Below, in pieces: positions 52,503 to 63,489 of a DNA stretch of 64,000 nucleotides. Numbering within the stretch: position 1 is the stretch's first letter; each line of letters opens with the position of its first letter. The stretch is from Liolophura sinensis. Lineage: Eukaryota > Mollusca > Polyplacophora > Chitonida > Chitonidae. The position numbers and the translations under genes are program-made. The DNA lies in the NCBI RefSeq assembly GCF_032854445.1, contig NC_088300.1, positions 18,574,608 through 18,638,607 of the forward strand, in the 5' to 3' direction. Below the pieces are notes generated by a model. That model had not been told where the DNA came from, did not search any database, and saw only the letters and a list, made by a program, of their open reading frames with translations.

Positions 52503-54945
52503 TTGCCTCAGTCCCAGCGTAACAAGGAACGGACCGAGGCAAGTCCTCTTGATTTTACATCCTCAAATGAAGAATCCTACAATGTTACATTTTCTCTACA
52601 TGAACTATCCGCATCCCTGAGCAAGGCCATGACTCCAGGGCCAGATGATATCCACTATCAGCTTTTACGATACTTTCCAGAATCTTCCTCGAGAGTGCTT
52701 CTTGGAATATTTAATACCATTTGGATTTCCGGGAATTTTCCTGCCTCATGGCAAAACGCTATTATTGTCCCCATCCCAAAGCCCGGAAAGGATTCTACCG
52801 ATCCAAATAACTATCGTACTATTTCCTTAACCAGTTGTGTATGCAAGACTATGGAGAGGGTGATTAACGATCGCTTAGTCTGGTTTTTGGAGACTAATGA
52901 GTTGATAAGCGACATTCAATGTGGATTTCGAAAAAATCGCAAGTACTGTTGATCACCTTGTTCGTCTAGAATCCTTTATTAAGAACGGTATCGTTAATCG
53001 TGACCATTTCGTATCTGTTTTTTTTGACCTGGAAATGGCTATGACACTACTTGGAAATATGGCATTATGGAAAGATATGCATGGATTTGGACTTAGAGGT
53101 CGGCTTCCTGACTTTATTCGTAAATTCTTAGACCATCGTCACTTCCAAGTTCGGGTTGACTATCTCACTACTTTGAACAAGATCAGGGGGTTCCTCAAGG
53201 CAGCATTTTTATCAGTTACTCTCTTTAGCATTAAGATTAATAGCCTTGCCAGAGTTTTATCTCCTAGTATGAATGCATTCCTTTTTGTGGACGATCTTGG
53301 TATCTCTTGTCGAGGCAAAGGTATGCACATTATTGAGAGACAACTGCAGATTTGCCTTAACAAAATCCATGCCTGGGCACTGGAGAACGGATTTAAGTTC
53401 CCCAAGTCGAAGACTAACTGTGTACACTTTTGTTGGAAGTACTTCCCCCATGAAGACCCCAAGGTATTTTTAGATGGGTCCCCCATCAAGGTTGTGCCGG
53501 AGGCAAAATTCCTCGGGGTGATCTTCGATAAGCACCTTACATTTAAATCTCACATTAATTATCTTAGAGCCAGATGCCTAAAGGCGCTTGATATTTTGAA
53601 GGTTGTCTCTAGTGCTCGATGGGGAGGGGATCATGAAACCCTACTTCAGCTCTATCGAGCACTGATTCGTTCTAAGCTAGACTATGCCTGCAGTGTTTAT
53701 GGAGGTGCGTCACGCTCCCGGTTGAAGAAACTCAATACTGTACATCACCAGGCCCTACGGTTGTGCTTAGGTGCTTTCCGTACCTCTCCTGTGGAGAGTC
53801 TGTATGTTGAGGCAAACGAGCCTCCCCTGGAGCTTCGAAGAACTAAACTATCCTTACAGTATATCACCAAGCTTAGAGCCAATCCATCCAACCCAGCCTT
53901 TGATTGTGTCTTCCATCCGGAATTTGAAGACTTATATGCTCAGAAGCCATCCATTGTGCCTCCACTGGGTGTCCGCATCCAGGAACATGTGCAAGCAGCT
54001 GGACTTGGGCTGGATACTATCACCCCCATACGCATCCAGGAAGATCCACCGTGGTTAAGCCCTGAGCCTCAGGTTGATACCTCGCTCTCCTCCCTGAAGA
54101 AATCTTCCACCAACCCTTTAGTATACCAACAGGAGTTTAGTAATATGTGTTCAAAGTATCCATTTTATCACCGTATATTCACTGACGGTTCCAAGAATGA
54201 TGATGGCGTGGCTTTCGTCGCTGTCCTTGGGCCCAGAACCATTTCAACCATTACAAATCCCTGTTCTGCCAAGGCAATTAGGTGCGCACTTCGGTCAATT
54301 CCAGAGCTAGGAGGTGGCAGATTTCTCATCTGCTCTGACTCCCTTTCCTGCCTCCAGGCAATTCGGGCTAGTTCACCTGTACATCCAGACATTCTGTCTA
54401 TCAGGGAGATGTTTAAACGACTTAATGAAGATTTTATCATTGTCTTTTGTTGGGTGCCCGGGCATATGGGTATCCCTGGGAATACTGTTGCAGATGAAGC
54501 CGCGAAGGCGGCTCTGCATTCCGTTACTACCCAAAATGACGTTCCATATTCGGACTTGCGTTCACTTATTTGCTCCTATATCAAGCGCTTGTTTCAGGCT
54601 CAATGGGATGACCAGACAACCAACAAACTGCATGATATTCGTCAGTTTGTCGGTCCAGCACCTTCCCTTTCACGGCATCGTCTCCGCTCTTGCATTTTGA
54701 GGAGGTGTCGTATCGGTCACACACGTGCTACGCATGGGTATTTGTTGAAAGGAGAAGATGCTCCTCATTGCTTTACTTGTGATCAACGGTTCACAGTCAA
54801 GCATATATTGCTTGACTGTGGCGACTTTGCTCCTGTACGAGATTCCTTTTATCACGTGGGCTCTCTTTCAGAACTTTTCAATTCTGTAGAAAGTGATACT
54901 ATTTTTGATTTTCTCTCTACCATTGGTATGGCAGGAAAGCTGTGA
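52503..54945 (+). pseudogene. LINE ORF2 reverse transcriptase and RNase H, two overlapping frames
   Basis: Frame 1 (52503-52952) has RT N-terminal blocks: LSKAMTPGPDDIHYQLL, IIVPIPKPGKDSTDPNNYR and ISDIQCGFRKNR. It shifts at about 52925-52950 into a 674-codon frame (52921-54945). Near residues 35-42 that frame has a FDLE box, and residues 122-126 are FVDDL, the catalytic YxDD box with both Asp kept. GVIFDKHLTFKSHI and the RALIRSKLDYA block follow. RNase H starts at FTDGSK (residue 420); CSDS and the late GHMGIPGN..ADE (His at 515) are present. The expected AEL..I block with the second acidic residue looks lost by a small deletion between them. The zinc-like C-terminal part (CFTCDQRF..HILLDC) is kept. 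The long open frame suggests moderate age. Confidence 0.9.
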
Positions 54946-55015
54946 TTTTAAACTACCGTCTGTGTTTGTTATGTGACTTCTAGTGTCCTTTTTTGAATGA
55001 ATAGTAAATGAATTA

Positions 55016-55115
55016 TCCGTAGTAGATCGACTACTTGACGTTTTATTGTCGCGATAAAACTGAAATATTTTTGAAAGCGACGTTAAAACTTTCACTCACT
55101 CACTCACTCATTATT
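55016..55115 (+). repeat. LINE 3' tail resembling both SINE tails
   Basis: GATAAAACTGAAATATTTTT then GAAAGCGACGTTAAAAC and a CACT repeat. Compare SINE A (TATAAGTGAAATATTCTTGA, GTACGGCGTAAAAC) and SINE B (TTGAGTACGACGTTAAAC plus CACT repeats). Confidence 0.85.
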
Positions 55116-55222
55116 TCGACTTGAATTAAGTAATCCTCGGCAGATACGTAATACTATGGAAAAAAGCCGATAGCGACCATGAGTGCTTTTGCACTTTCTG
55201 TCGATTATTTATTTAGGCCAGA

Positions 55223-55472
55223 AAATATTTATTTATTTATTTGATTGGTGTATTACGCCGTACTCAAGAATATTTTGATTATACGACGGTGGTCAACATT
55301 GTGGTGGAAGGGATGCGGGCAGAGCCCGGGAGAAAACCACGACCATCCGTAGGTTGCTGCAGGCCGTCCCACAGCTGGAGAGGAAGGCATGCAACATGAG
55401 CTGGACATGAACTCAAAGCGACCGCATTGGCAATGCTGGGTCATGCATTGTATCGCGGCCACGGAGTCCCCG
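55223..55472 (-). mobile_element. SINE family A, near full length
   Basis: Minus-strand copy from GGGGACTCCGTGGCCGCGAT to GTACGGCGTAATACACCAAT and AAAT repeats, 110 bp past the LINE tail. Similar words on both sides (GAAAATATT, GAAATATT) may be a worn target duplication. Confidence 0.88.
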
Positions 55473-55479
55473 AAATATT

Positions 55480-56275
55480 ATCGAATGTACACCCCGAACA
55501 TTAAAGTGTGCTTTTCTCTCAGATGTTTCAGTTTTCCTTCATGCATATAGAGAAGACAAAGGGCAAATATGTCGGTTCGAGACGAATGTAATTCTAGTTC
55601 CTTTTAGCATTAATTTAGTAGATTTTTTCGGCCTGGCTTTTTTCTCTTTTTTTCTGCCTTTATTTCTGCACTGAGATTGATAGATGATATTTGGTGATAC
55701 AGGCTTTGAAATCTGCTGCCACGTGTATTTTGATTAATATGCATTTGTAAAGGAAATGAAAGGTTGACATCACTGTTGTTATTCTTACACATCTATTCCC
55801 CTCTTGCGTTCCGTAGTTAAAAGTTCATCCATGGTGCATCGAAATGTTTACCAGTGATCTCACAAGTCAGGGCACAACAAGATAAGAGAGCTTTCATCTT
55901 AATACTGATATAACGATTGTTCAGTGTCCTTAAAGGATGCATGAAAATGAACCATAAAACAAAGACTATGTTTCTATGCTAAATGAAGAAAATTATGCCG
56001 CGGAATTTTTGCTAAAAAAATTTCATTTTGGGGCATGTTTATACCTGTTAATTATCCGCCTGTATTATGCATATTTTCCGACAACGGTCGGATTTTTTTC
56101 ACAAAGTACGTCATGGCTGATCTTGCTCGGAACTCGGTGAACACCCCCGTAGTGCCCCAAGCCTGGTGAATGCGATAGTGTGGGCACGGTGACATGTACA
56201 CAGATACCGTGTGGCTTCTTCGGATCAGCTTAACGATTCCTCCGCGCCCCTAGACCCGCCCTCATTCGGTCTATT
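55480..56275. other. No gene recognised
   Basis: AT-rich, no conserved ORF or splice structure seen. Confidence 0.45.
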
Positions 56276-56282
56276 CCCACAG

Positions 56283-56432
56283 ACTCACCAATGCTCATGC
56301 CGTCAGTTCAAGTGCAGCTCATGCTGGCTTCCTCCTCGGTCTGCCCCGCGTTCCTCCTAACATAGTGCAGGCCGACCCTGTATAAGTGAAATATTCTCGA
56401 GTACGGCGTTTACATTTACCTCCTATAAAATA
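56283..56432 (+). mobile_element. SINE family A with internal deletion
   Basis: CACCAATGC, GTCAGTTCAAGTGCAGCTCA, GCTGGCTTCCTCCTCGG is followed directly by CTGCCCCGCGTTCCTCC, so the AACCTGCGGATGG part is missing. The tail is GAGTACGGCGTT. Confidence 0.75.
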
Positions 56433-56871
56433 AAATAAAAACAATAAAGCAATAAAAATAAAAACAATCCAGTTTTTCGATCCAGTGAGTAAATATTGTC
56501 TCATAACTTGAGATACAACCGCGTCTCCACGGTGCAATTTATCCTGTTGACTTGTCCAACTCGATATATAGGCCACTGAAAATAGGGCACAAACCAGGTC
56601 CCCCAGAAGATAGGAGCTGAGTTGTAATATCTGTAATGAAATGTTTTGCGTTACAAGTAAATATAACAGTAATTCATACACAAATTCAAAGTGGCTCACC
56701 ACCTTCGATGTGTTTGTTTGTTTGAGGTTTAACATCACTTTTTTCAGTATTATTCCTATCATAGCACGAAGGTTGACCCCAGTATCTTCCAGAAAAGTGC
56801 CGAAGTACCCGTCGGAGAGTATCACAGGTGGATATTCCTTAAGGACTTCTGAATACACAAAAAGGTACCCT

Positions 56872-57052
56872 AATTCCTCAACATTTTCGCATACGAAAGA
56901 ACAACTTTCAGTGCAATTTATGCACTATACGTTAGTCAGATTAGCCATTTCAAGGGTTTCACAAACAGCATAATTTCATCAGTCTACACAGAAAAATGTC
57001 TAACAAATACACTTGAATAAACACCTTGCAAATATGCGAAAAGGTTGAAAAA
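56872..57052. mobile_element. MITE family 2, copy
   Basis: AATTCCTCAACATTTTCGCA at the left is the inverse of TGCGAAAAGGTTGAAAAAT at the right. The interior aligns with the 35.5-kb copy. Confidence 0.75.
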
Positions 57053-57699
57053 TGTCAGTACCACAACATTTCCGTCTGACAGAATAGAAGGCTGTTCGTA
57101 ATCCCGGACTCGAGACAATAAAGGGACTTTCCAACACCAGGGTCGCCCTCACGGTCAGACAATGACCTGAAGACACAATGGGTCCATTGCTAAAGTCGTT
57201 GTGCACTTACTTGTACCAGGCGCAACTGATTATGCATTCTGTAAGAAAGCTTACAATAACATACATCGTCCCCCTTCCCCTTTGATGGCTTGGGTTGCAT
57301 GTCTGACTTGAATTTAAACCAAATAAGCTCAAGGCACTGAATGGCCCCTGCATGCATGAAAATCCACTAACCACCACAGACAATGACTAAATCACGAACT
57401 GAAGCTTACCTCCTCACTGTACATACATTGTGTCATGTTCTATACGTAAACATATACCGATGGTGGTTTGCGAGTTTCACACGCTATATTTATCCACACG
57501 CTTTCTTAATCTCTATGGATGCAAAAAATACCACTCTTATAACTTTAAGGCCACTCGTCTATGGTGGGTCCTCCATGTTGCCTTGTCTGATTTGACAGAA
57601 CTTTTGTAAACCAACCTCAATATCAATATCATTGGCATCCATGTACATTTTGTCTCCACTCCATACTTTGTGTTCAGTGCTATAAATGGTTATATAGTC

Positions 57700-59075
57700 T
57701 GTGCGTTGAAACGGACATTCGTATACAACTCGTCAACAAATAAGGACGTTCGAGGTCAATAATCGCAAGGCCAGTTCCCAAAACGACGTATAACACAAAC
57801 CACCAAAGAAGTAAGAAAGTATATAAAGTACAAAAATAGGATGGACTCATGCAAAGAGAAGCAGTGGGCTGTTTTTAATGATGTTGGAAATGACAGCGTA
57901 TGTTCTTGGCGATTGAGTGAAATCAGTATACAAATCGTGTACCATGCTAGAATATCAGTTGTTGATAGAAAAATATGGATAACAAACTATGTTGCGCTTT
58001 GATTGCAACTGTTCGTGTGTCCAACGTGACACTCTAATTCAATTTGACGAATATTTGGCCCTTATACCCGGGTTAAGCGGAATTCGACACAATTATGATG
58101 CAGAGATTCTGGACGCTCTGTCTATATTTACCTATAACAGAATTATACTGATTGTAAAATTTAAGAAACTTTGAAGGAAGGCGTTTGATGGAATAACCTT
58201 GACACACTAGTTTTTGCAGTGACGTTGATTAAAATCGTCACCTAACACGCAGGATCTAACAAATGTTGCAAAACTACTAGCTATACTGCTATCCAAATAA
58301 GGATAATTTACAATGTCAAAAATAGTTTCTGCAGATAATATTCATATGAAAACAGGTATATGTGGGGGGGGGGGCAATTTGTACTCATCGGAATACCTAT
58401 ACTCTGTTGATATACGGTTTCTCTGAGTTTCACTGAGATGTTATTTATGAGAAATTCAAGCAACTCAGTGAACATTGAAACAAGATAACCCTTGTATGTA
58501 GTGGAACTGCATACAAGAACTGAAGATAGTGGTGACCGGTTTTATTGAAGACGGAAACAACCAGTGATGAAATTCTATCTATTATATCCATGTGAGGAAT
58601 ATTAATACAGAAAGATATGTTCGTTTACGGTACATGTCAATGAGCGTCTAGTTCTCCAGTGAGACGTTTGGAGTTTTTATGTATCCACATACAACCGACA
58701 CCAGAATTTTTTGCACTGGCACAGCAGTACTTATTCCAAAAAGGCCGTTCTTCTTGTAAGTGGTAATAAAGCGAGCTTTGTATGGCGGTTTATGCATTTT
58801 TGGTAATCCAGTAAAGTTGTGGTATGTCATTGTGACGGGAAGGTACAGATATACGCCTCTATATACTCCTGAAAAAAGACTAATGTTTTTTAAATAGTTC
58901 CTCCAGAGTATAGGTCGTTATGGAATACGTTTTTTTTTCCGGCAGTTGTGATATTAAACTCCTCCACAAGAACCTGATAGTAATAAATCTTGCAGACAAA
59001 TATGGTATTATTAGGAGCTTTGTCCACAGGAACAGTAACGTATTTTCTCTGGAGATCACGAAGTACCTTTCGCAT
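57700..59075 (-). pseudogene. Reverse-transcriptase element remnant, copy 2
   Basis: Minus-strand pieces in order: KYVTVPVDKAPNNTIFVCK (59075-58890 frame), GLPKMHKPPYKARFI (58830-58648 frame), and LLEFLINNISV with QSIGIPMSTNC (about 58460-58370). These are ordered RT blocks of one family, separated by frameshifts and deletions. The 3' part (57720-58260) aligns by nucleotides with 6705-7260. The motif style (VPVDKAPNN, GLPKMHK, IPMGTN-like) differs from the LINE at 52-55 kb, so this is a separate retroelement, possibly Penelope-like. Confidence 0.72.
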
Positions 59076-59221
59076 GCTTACATATATGACGTTAAAATCA
59101 CATTACCAATATTCGGATTTTGGTCTTCGCAGTTGTCAAACAAAATAGTACTTTTATGTTTTGATGATAGATCTACATGCATCATACATTACAAAAACAC
59201 AGCCATCGCACTCAGCAGTTT

Positions 59222-59252
59222 TTAAACCCCAAGCACTCACTTACTCACTTAG
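59222..59252 (+). mobile_element. SINE family B tail scrap
   Basis: TTTAAACCCCAAGCACTCAC with CACT-like repeats, the last bases of a family B copy without its body. Confidence 0.5.
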
Positions 59253-59559
59253 CAGTTCTTCGTCGTGCATGAGTCATTTTATGCACATGACGAACCATGT
59301 TTGTGTACTAAACCCTATGCATTACATGCCTTGAGGATATGTAATTGACACATCAAATAGGATTTAATATTTTCTAAGAAAAACTCACAGGACTAAACGA
59401 AGGGATTTAATAGGACATGGCGTGCTGTGCAAAGAGGTTTAAATCGTATTAAAAACGCATCACTTTATGCTCTAGATGCTCTAACGTTGACCCGTACTAG
59501 TGTACCTAAGTGTTTTAGGAGCACACTTACGGTACAGTTATGTGTATAATTAAGATGTA

Positions 59560-59850
59560 CAGCATAAAGAGAAAAACAAAGCAGCGACGACAGTGTGATA
59601 GCTGGCAAATGGCCACACGTAACCGGTGAAATATGGCCTCCTATCAATTTAAAAGAGGTAAGAATTTGACCGTTTGAGTTTTGCTTGAGGTTTAGCGACT
59701 GTTAGGGTTTTATTTTAATTGTTAATGTAAAATGTTAACAGTAACAAAAAAAAAAAAAAAACACGCCCCTATTACAGGACCTACTACAGGAAAGATAAAG
59801 AGAGTACATAGTGGACCGGACTTGTTAACTTGCCGGAACTAGATTCCTGC
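59560..59850 (+). repeat. Dispersed repeat, partners at 46.8, 47.1 and 61.6 kb
   Basis: CGACGACAGTGTGATAGCTG and AACCGGTGAAATATGGCC match 46790-46870 and 47145-47205. The right part (CCCCTATTACAGGACC, GGACTTGTTAACTTGC) matches 61637-61705. Jointly these outline one element of about 300 bp or more, of unknown class. Confidence 0.6.
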
Positions 59851-59854
59851 CTTA

Positions 59855-60242
59855 ATATTTCTTGACAATTCAGACGAACCTCGGTTCAAAAGAAGTCATT
59901 CAGTCACTGATATTTCATGACAATGCAGACGAACCTCGGTTCAAAAGAAGTCATTCGGTCATTCATATTTCATGACAATGCTGACGAACCTCGGTTCAAA
60001 AGAAGTCATTCAGTCATTCATATTTCATGACAATGCAGACGAACCTCGGTTCAAAAGAAGTCATTCGGTCATTCATATTTCATGACAATGCTGACGAACC
60101 TCGGTTCAAAAGAAGTCATTCGGTCATTCATTTTTCATGACAATGTAGACGAACCTCGGTTCAAAAGAAATCATTTATCCATTCATGTTTCATGACAATG
60201 CAGACGAACCTCGGTTCAAAAGAAGTCATTCAGTCATTCATA
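59855..60242 (+). repeat. 55-bp minisatellite, 7 units, dimeric pattern
   Basis: Units carry GACGAACCTCGGTTCAAAAG then AAGTCATTC; the GACG starts are 59873, 59928, 59983, 60038, 60093, 60148 and 60203, all 55 bp apart. Units with GCAGACG and GCTGACG alternate in the middle, giving a 110-bp dimer. Confidence 0.93.
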
Positions 60243-60439
60243 TAAATTTTATTTTGAAAAACTTAAGTACAAACAGCCCACAATGTGTCTCACAATACCG
60301 GAAGCGGGCATTAGTTTACCGATAGGACAAGTGCCAGTAATCCATTTGCAGGCCTCATGAAGGTCATGGACCAAATTTCACATATCATGGAACGTCTTCT
60401 TGAGCCACACTTCTTGGGTATCGTTTGTGCATGAATTCT

Positions 60440-60830
60440 GGCTGAAGTGACCCAAACTGGACATTTTCTCTTGTCCTCGTTACGGTGTCGACCTTTGGAA
60501 GTAATGGATCGCAAGATCAATTTCCAAAGAACGTTCAACACAAACCACCAAAGAACTAAGAATGTATATAAACTAAGAAATTCGGACGAATTCATGAAAA
60601 GAAAAGTACTTAAGTTGTCAACAGTTTCAGTGATGACGGAAAAACAATGAAGAACGTTCTTCGTGACTGAATTAAATCAGTATCCAAATGGAGTAGCTTG
60701 CTGGTTCATAAGTTAACCAAAATATGGATCTCAGCTGCGCTTTGATTGTAACTGTTCATATATCCAACATTGCCACCTTGTTGAACAAGATGCATATACC
60801 GCCCTTAGACCAATTTTTATTAGTGCGTTG
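60440..60830 (-). repeat. Reverse-transcriptase element remnant, copy 3 (3' part)
   Basis: CAATTTCCAAAGAACGTTCA, CACAAACCACCAAAGAACTA, AGAATGTATATAAAC align with 57760-57830 and 6730-6800. GCGCTTTGATTGTAACTGTT near 60735 matches 57993 and 6975. Only the non-RT end of the element is present. Confidence 0.6.
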
Positions 60831-60859
60831 TGCACTCTAGAGTTGAACGTCCTCGTGTA

Positions 60860-60920
60860 CTGTGTGGAAACCCGGCAGAACCCGGGGGGAACCCAGCCGC
60901 AGTTTGCTGGCGGAGGAATG
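60860..60920 (-). mobile_element. SINE family A body scrap
   Basis: Minus strand GCCAGCAAACTGCGGCTGGG and CCGGGTTCTGCCGGGTTTCC match the central part of family A; no tail. Confidence 0.6.
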
Positions 60921-61012
60921 AATGAAATCATACGTATATATTGCTTATAATACGGCGATCTGTATATGATAAATTCCATTTTCTTGGAGTTTGACAGTTT
61001 GGCCGCCACTAA

Positions 61013-61014
61013 GT

Positions 61015-61081
<67 letters not shown>
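61013..61081. repeat. (TA)n microsatellite
   Basis: About 66 bp of TA repeat; the reverse-strand Ile-Tyr run it encodes is an artefact. Confidence 0.95.
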
Positions 61082-61084
<3 letters not shown>

Positions 61085-61089
61085 ATGCT

Positions 61090-62760
61090 TTGAGTGTTTA
61101 ACTATATGAGAAACCCTGGGCTGCCTAAACTTCAAAGGATAGTTAGTTGTACGTTATCTGGTATTCCAAAAAAAAATAAATGAAGACGATTAAAACAGAA
61201 AATATACTAAAAATAAAAAGTAAACAAAAAAAAATACAGAAATAAGAAAGAAACAAACAAACAAACAACCAGGTTACAGCTAAAACTGTGGGATGAAATA
61301 AGAGAAGATGCCCAAAATGACAATGTTACCTTGTACTGCGATTCCCAAGTGCATATTCGGGTCATTCGTTGGGGTTTTGTATATACGCTTTCAAAATCTC
61401 CATGTCCAGAGGCCTTCTTCTTTCGATTCAAATTTAATTGCTCCATATCTAGGTCTACCATTGTGAAAAGAAATAATTTATCCTATTTTATAATTAAAAA
61501 TCAAGGTTTTCTTTTCCCAGAAAGGGACAAAATCTAGCTTAAAAGGGGCATGCAAAACAATGATTGCGTTAAAGTTCAGACAGGGATTTATTCTGACTGT
61601 TCATGTAAATGCTTAAACATTAGCAAACTACACTCTCCCTATTACAAGATCTAATACAGGAAAGGTGTAGAGTGCATAGTTTTGAACCCGACTTGTTAAC
61701 TTGCTGGTAGCAGCTTATACGTCCCCTTGCACCATAACTTAGGACTAGGTTACACAAAGCATTACTGTCATTTACACTGTGGGGACACAGGAGAGTGGCC
61801 AGGTAATCAGGCACAGAAATTAGTCTAATTGTATTGACAGAGCGCAAGGAAAGATACGGATTGACGGAAAGAATAAATGAAGGTATGTATTGACAGATGG
61901 AAGATCTTTTCACTTAGGAAGAATAGAGAAAATGGGTAAGGTTAAGAGCTACATTGCCCAAAGAGGAAACAAAGAATTATACAAATAAAGGAGAAAGATG
62001 TCGACAAAAGGCAATGGGTTGACCAAAGAGAACAGTTTACCTATTTTCCACTCAAGCCTCAGGAGACGGGTTGAACAAAGGTGAAAGTAACGACTATACG
62101 AATGACAGACCAAATCGGGAATATTGCAAAAAAGGCAGTGAATGTATACACTGCATGGGTAAAGGGATAAGGGGGATGGTTTGACCAGTGAGTAAATGAA
62201 GGCGTCGGACCCTACGTCAGGGTATTGTAAATGTGTTACTTTCAATCCTCTAAATATGAAAACGCTGGATTAATATTCCATAAATGCTGACCACTCAAGT
62301 AGCCATCGTCGGGCTATCTCACACCACTCAGTGGTAACGCTCCGAAGTAAATATAAAAGTCGACAAGAGGACAAAAGGTGTTCTTCTTCGAATGGACTCC
62401 GGGTCGCTAATTTCACCAAATTGACCGACTGGATCCAGTACCTTTAAATACCCTTAATGTATCCTCGACATTTACGTCATCAGTTAGCTTAGAGAGTTCT
62501 GCAACTTTTACATATAACCAGTGACACGGTGACAACGAAATTCCTTGAGATCATTGACAGGCCGACTGGTCCGACAATGCTTCCACGATGAAATGGACAA
62601 TCAGTACTGTATATATACAATGAAAAGTTCGATGAAATGAAATAAATTTACATACACGTAACAACGTGTGAACAAACAATTACAAATGATTTCATTTTTA
62701 TGCCAGTGATGTGTAGATTTATCTACTTGTGCCTATTTGTACACAGCATTTGCCTTGGTC
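61090..62760. other. No gene recognised
   Basis: Only one dispersed-repeat block (about 61625-61720, partner at 59763-59850) was identified. No conserved ORF. Confidence 0.45.
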
Positions 62761-62764
62761 TGCG

Positions 62765-62905
62765 TGTGGGAAAAGTTGCCAATAATTTGACATAGGTCCG
62801 TGGTTTACACCGATCACTCAGTTTTCATCTATCCACAAAACAGACCGCCATCGTACAAGTGAAAAAATTCTTCAGTATGGCGTTAATTGACCAATTAATA
62901 AAACA
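62765..62905 (+). mobile_element. SINE family A-like fragment, old
   Basis: GGTCCGTGGTTTACACC, CCGCCATCGTACAAGTGAAA, CAGTATGGCGTTAATTGACC and a short A/T tail. Same GTGGTTTACAC variant as 30.8 and 45.5 kb. Confidence 0.6.
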
Positions 62906-63489
62906 TATTAATCGGAGTCCTGATTAGTCTAGAGTTTTGATCATCATGTCAATAGGGCTCCGCTTTAGATAACAACTGACTTCTTTTTTGGGCAAATTTT
63001 CACTTTCACGAAGCAGATGTGTGCGTGTTTTGTGTCGTTGTGCCGAGGGAGTCTTTACAAATGTAAGCTGTCGGTGCTGTTTTACATTGTAAGAACACTA
63101 CTGTAATAGGGATTCATTGAAAGAGTGGCAGCTCAATGAATTCCGAGTAAGCCCAGATACAGCTTCCCTGTGTGTTTAATAAATGGAGTGTAAACAGTAC
63201 TAACCACTTAAATAGAATGGTATTTCATTTTTGTAACCGTTATTGGGCGTAAACATGAAACAAAAGGAGCTTAATAAAAGCGCGCATGTCTATGTGGTAT
63301 ATATACATCTACTTTTAGGTGTATGTCCAGCGCTAAGGTAAACAGCGTCTTTATAACATATGCATTGTTGATCTGACTATGGTAGGGCCTTACAGGAGTT
63401 CACCTATGTATTGAAAAATGCCGTCCGAGTCTCCACCACTCGGGAAATTTAATATAAAAAAAAAACAGTTCGTTCGCTCAACACGTGTA

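Larger units (their letters stand above)
49805..55115 (+). mobile_element. Decayed non-LTR retrotransposon (LINE) with ORF1, EN, RT and RNase H
   Basis: Order on the + strand: ORF1 with CCHC knuckles (49805-51275), apurinic-type endonuclease (51316-52000), linker, reverse transcriptase and RNase H (to 54945), 3'UTR, and a CACT-repeat tail (about 55094-55112). RNase H after RT and zinc knuckles in ORF1 fit the I/Jockey-type groups; a finer clade is not assigned. Several frameshifts and a gap in the endonuclease make it non-functional as read. The 5' limit is uncertain and may reach about 49480; a target duplication was not found. Confidence 0.92.

Noticed and set aside
56319-56858. 179-codon minus-strand ORF with hydrophobic stretches
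   Set aside because: Its end lies in a SINE family A copy and the rest is low-complexity AT-rich sequence; no conserved motif.
60731-61135. 134-codon minus-strand ORF with a long Ile-Tyr run
   Set aside because: The run is the (TA)n microsatellite; flanks are SINE and RT-element scraps.
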